Of a stretch of 12,822 nucleotides of DNA, positions 12,632 through 12,822 are shown in pieces. This stretch comes from an uncultured Olsenella sp. Lineage in GTDB: Bacteria > Actinomycetota > Coriobacteriia > Coriobacteriales > Atopobiaceae. The DNA lies in NCBI GenBank assembly GCA_959598545.1, contig CAUGFC010000047.1, positions 1-12,822 on the forward strand, given 5' to 3'. The notes under the pieces were generated by a model, which worked only from the letters and a program-made list of their open reading frames with translations, did no database searches and was not told the DNA's origin. The translations under genes were made by a program, and so were the position numbers. Numbering within the stretch: position 1 is the first letter of the stretch; every line of letters begins with the position of its first letter.

Positions 12632-12822
12632 ATGGCTGCCACCGACCTCGACCTCGCCCGCGCCCTGTTGATTGCCAACAAGGACGCCACGCTCGTCGCC
12701 GTCCGCGACGACGAGGTGCTCACCTGCACCGAGCGGGGCATCAAGCCGCTGCTCGCCTGGGTGCGCGAGGGTCGCGACCTCACGGGCTTCTCGGTGGCCG
12801 ACAAGGTCGTGGGCAAGGCGCC
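12632..12822 (+). CDS. DUF1893-domain protein, N-terminal part
   Basis: The first 63 codons of a gene that runs off the window. Seen: a short N-terminal helix, then ERGIKPLLAWVREGRDLTGF and SVADKVVGKA, which is the typical DUF1893 core (ERGIKPLL and DKVVGKA). The family has a cytidine-deaminase-like fold, as I recall from the Thermotoga protein TM1506; its substrate is unknown. The ATG has GGGAGGA eight bases upstream. It follows a terminator, so it is a separate unit from the GGGtGRT operon. Whether more domains follow cannot be seen. Confidence 0.85.
   Translation, partial: MAATDLDLARALLIANKDATLVAVRDDEVLTCTERGIKPLLAWVREGRDLTGFSVADKVVGKA

Noticed and set aside
10630..12816. 728-codon open frame on the - strand opposite the scaffold and GGGtGRT genes
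   Set aside because: Antisense to two well-supported genes, repetitive low-information composition and no ribosome site.

Overview
The window is a high-GC (roughly two-thirds G+C by eye) bacterial chromosome segment. A class III (oxygen-sensitive) ribonucleotide reductase with its activase, strongly C/G-ending codons and a NifU-like/GGGtGRT gene pair point to a strict anaerobe. My best guess is an actinobacterium of the class Coriobacteriia (Olsenella/Atopobium-like); this is inference from gene content and codon style, not a database match.

Layout, left to right. (1) Bases 3-1071, + strand: the last 45 codons of nrdD (glycyl-radical motif RRTCGYIG), a 370-base gap holding two mutually exclusive long hairpins, then nrdG. 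(2) Bases 1269-2000, +: an unrecognised 232-residue protein whose Shine-Dalgarno sequence lies inside a perfect 10-bp hairpin. (3) Bases 2018-3220, -: a MalY/PatB-type PLP aminotransferase/C-S lyase gene interrupted by one in-frame TAA. (4) Bases 3275-3503: a 229-bp imperfect palindrome built from four copies of a short motif, two per arm at an exact 40-bp period, with a hairpin at the exact centre. (5) Bases 3514-8231, -: a complete leucine operon, transcribed leader peptide - leuA - leuC - leuD - leuB, ending in a large terminator hairpin. The leader peptide has seven leucines in eleven residues and is followed by a terminator, which is the layout of ribosome-mediated transcription attenuation. 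(6) Bases 8556-10576, -: nudC (NAD+ diphosphatase/NAD-cap decapping family), a gap with three copies of GTGTACCGGT, and an EamA-family transporter whose perfect TATAAT sits 8 bases before its ATG. (7) Bases 10696-12509, +: a NifU_N-like Fe-S scaffold homologue and a GGGtGRT-family protein in a tight, highly codon-optimised operon with a strong terminator. (8) Base 12632 to the end: the start of a DUF1893 gene.

How the genes work together: nrdD and nrdG form the anaerobic dNTP-synthesis pair. LeuA, LeuCD and LeuB carry out the three-step route from 2-ketoisovalerate to 2-ketoisocaproate, probably controlled by charged leucyl-tRNA through the leader. The scaffold/GGGtGRT pair is the least understood functional unit here and the best candidate for an undescribed system. 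No tRNA, rRNA, CRISPR array, transposase or phage gene was seen.
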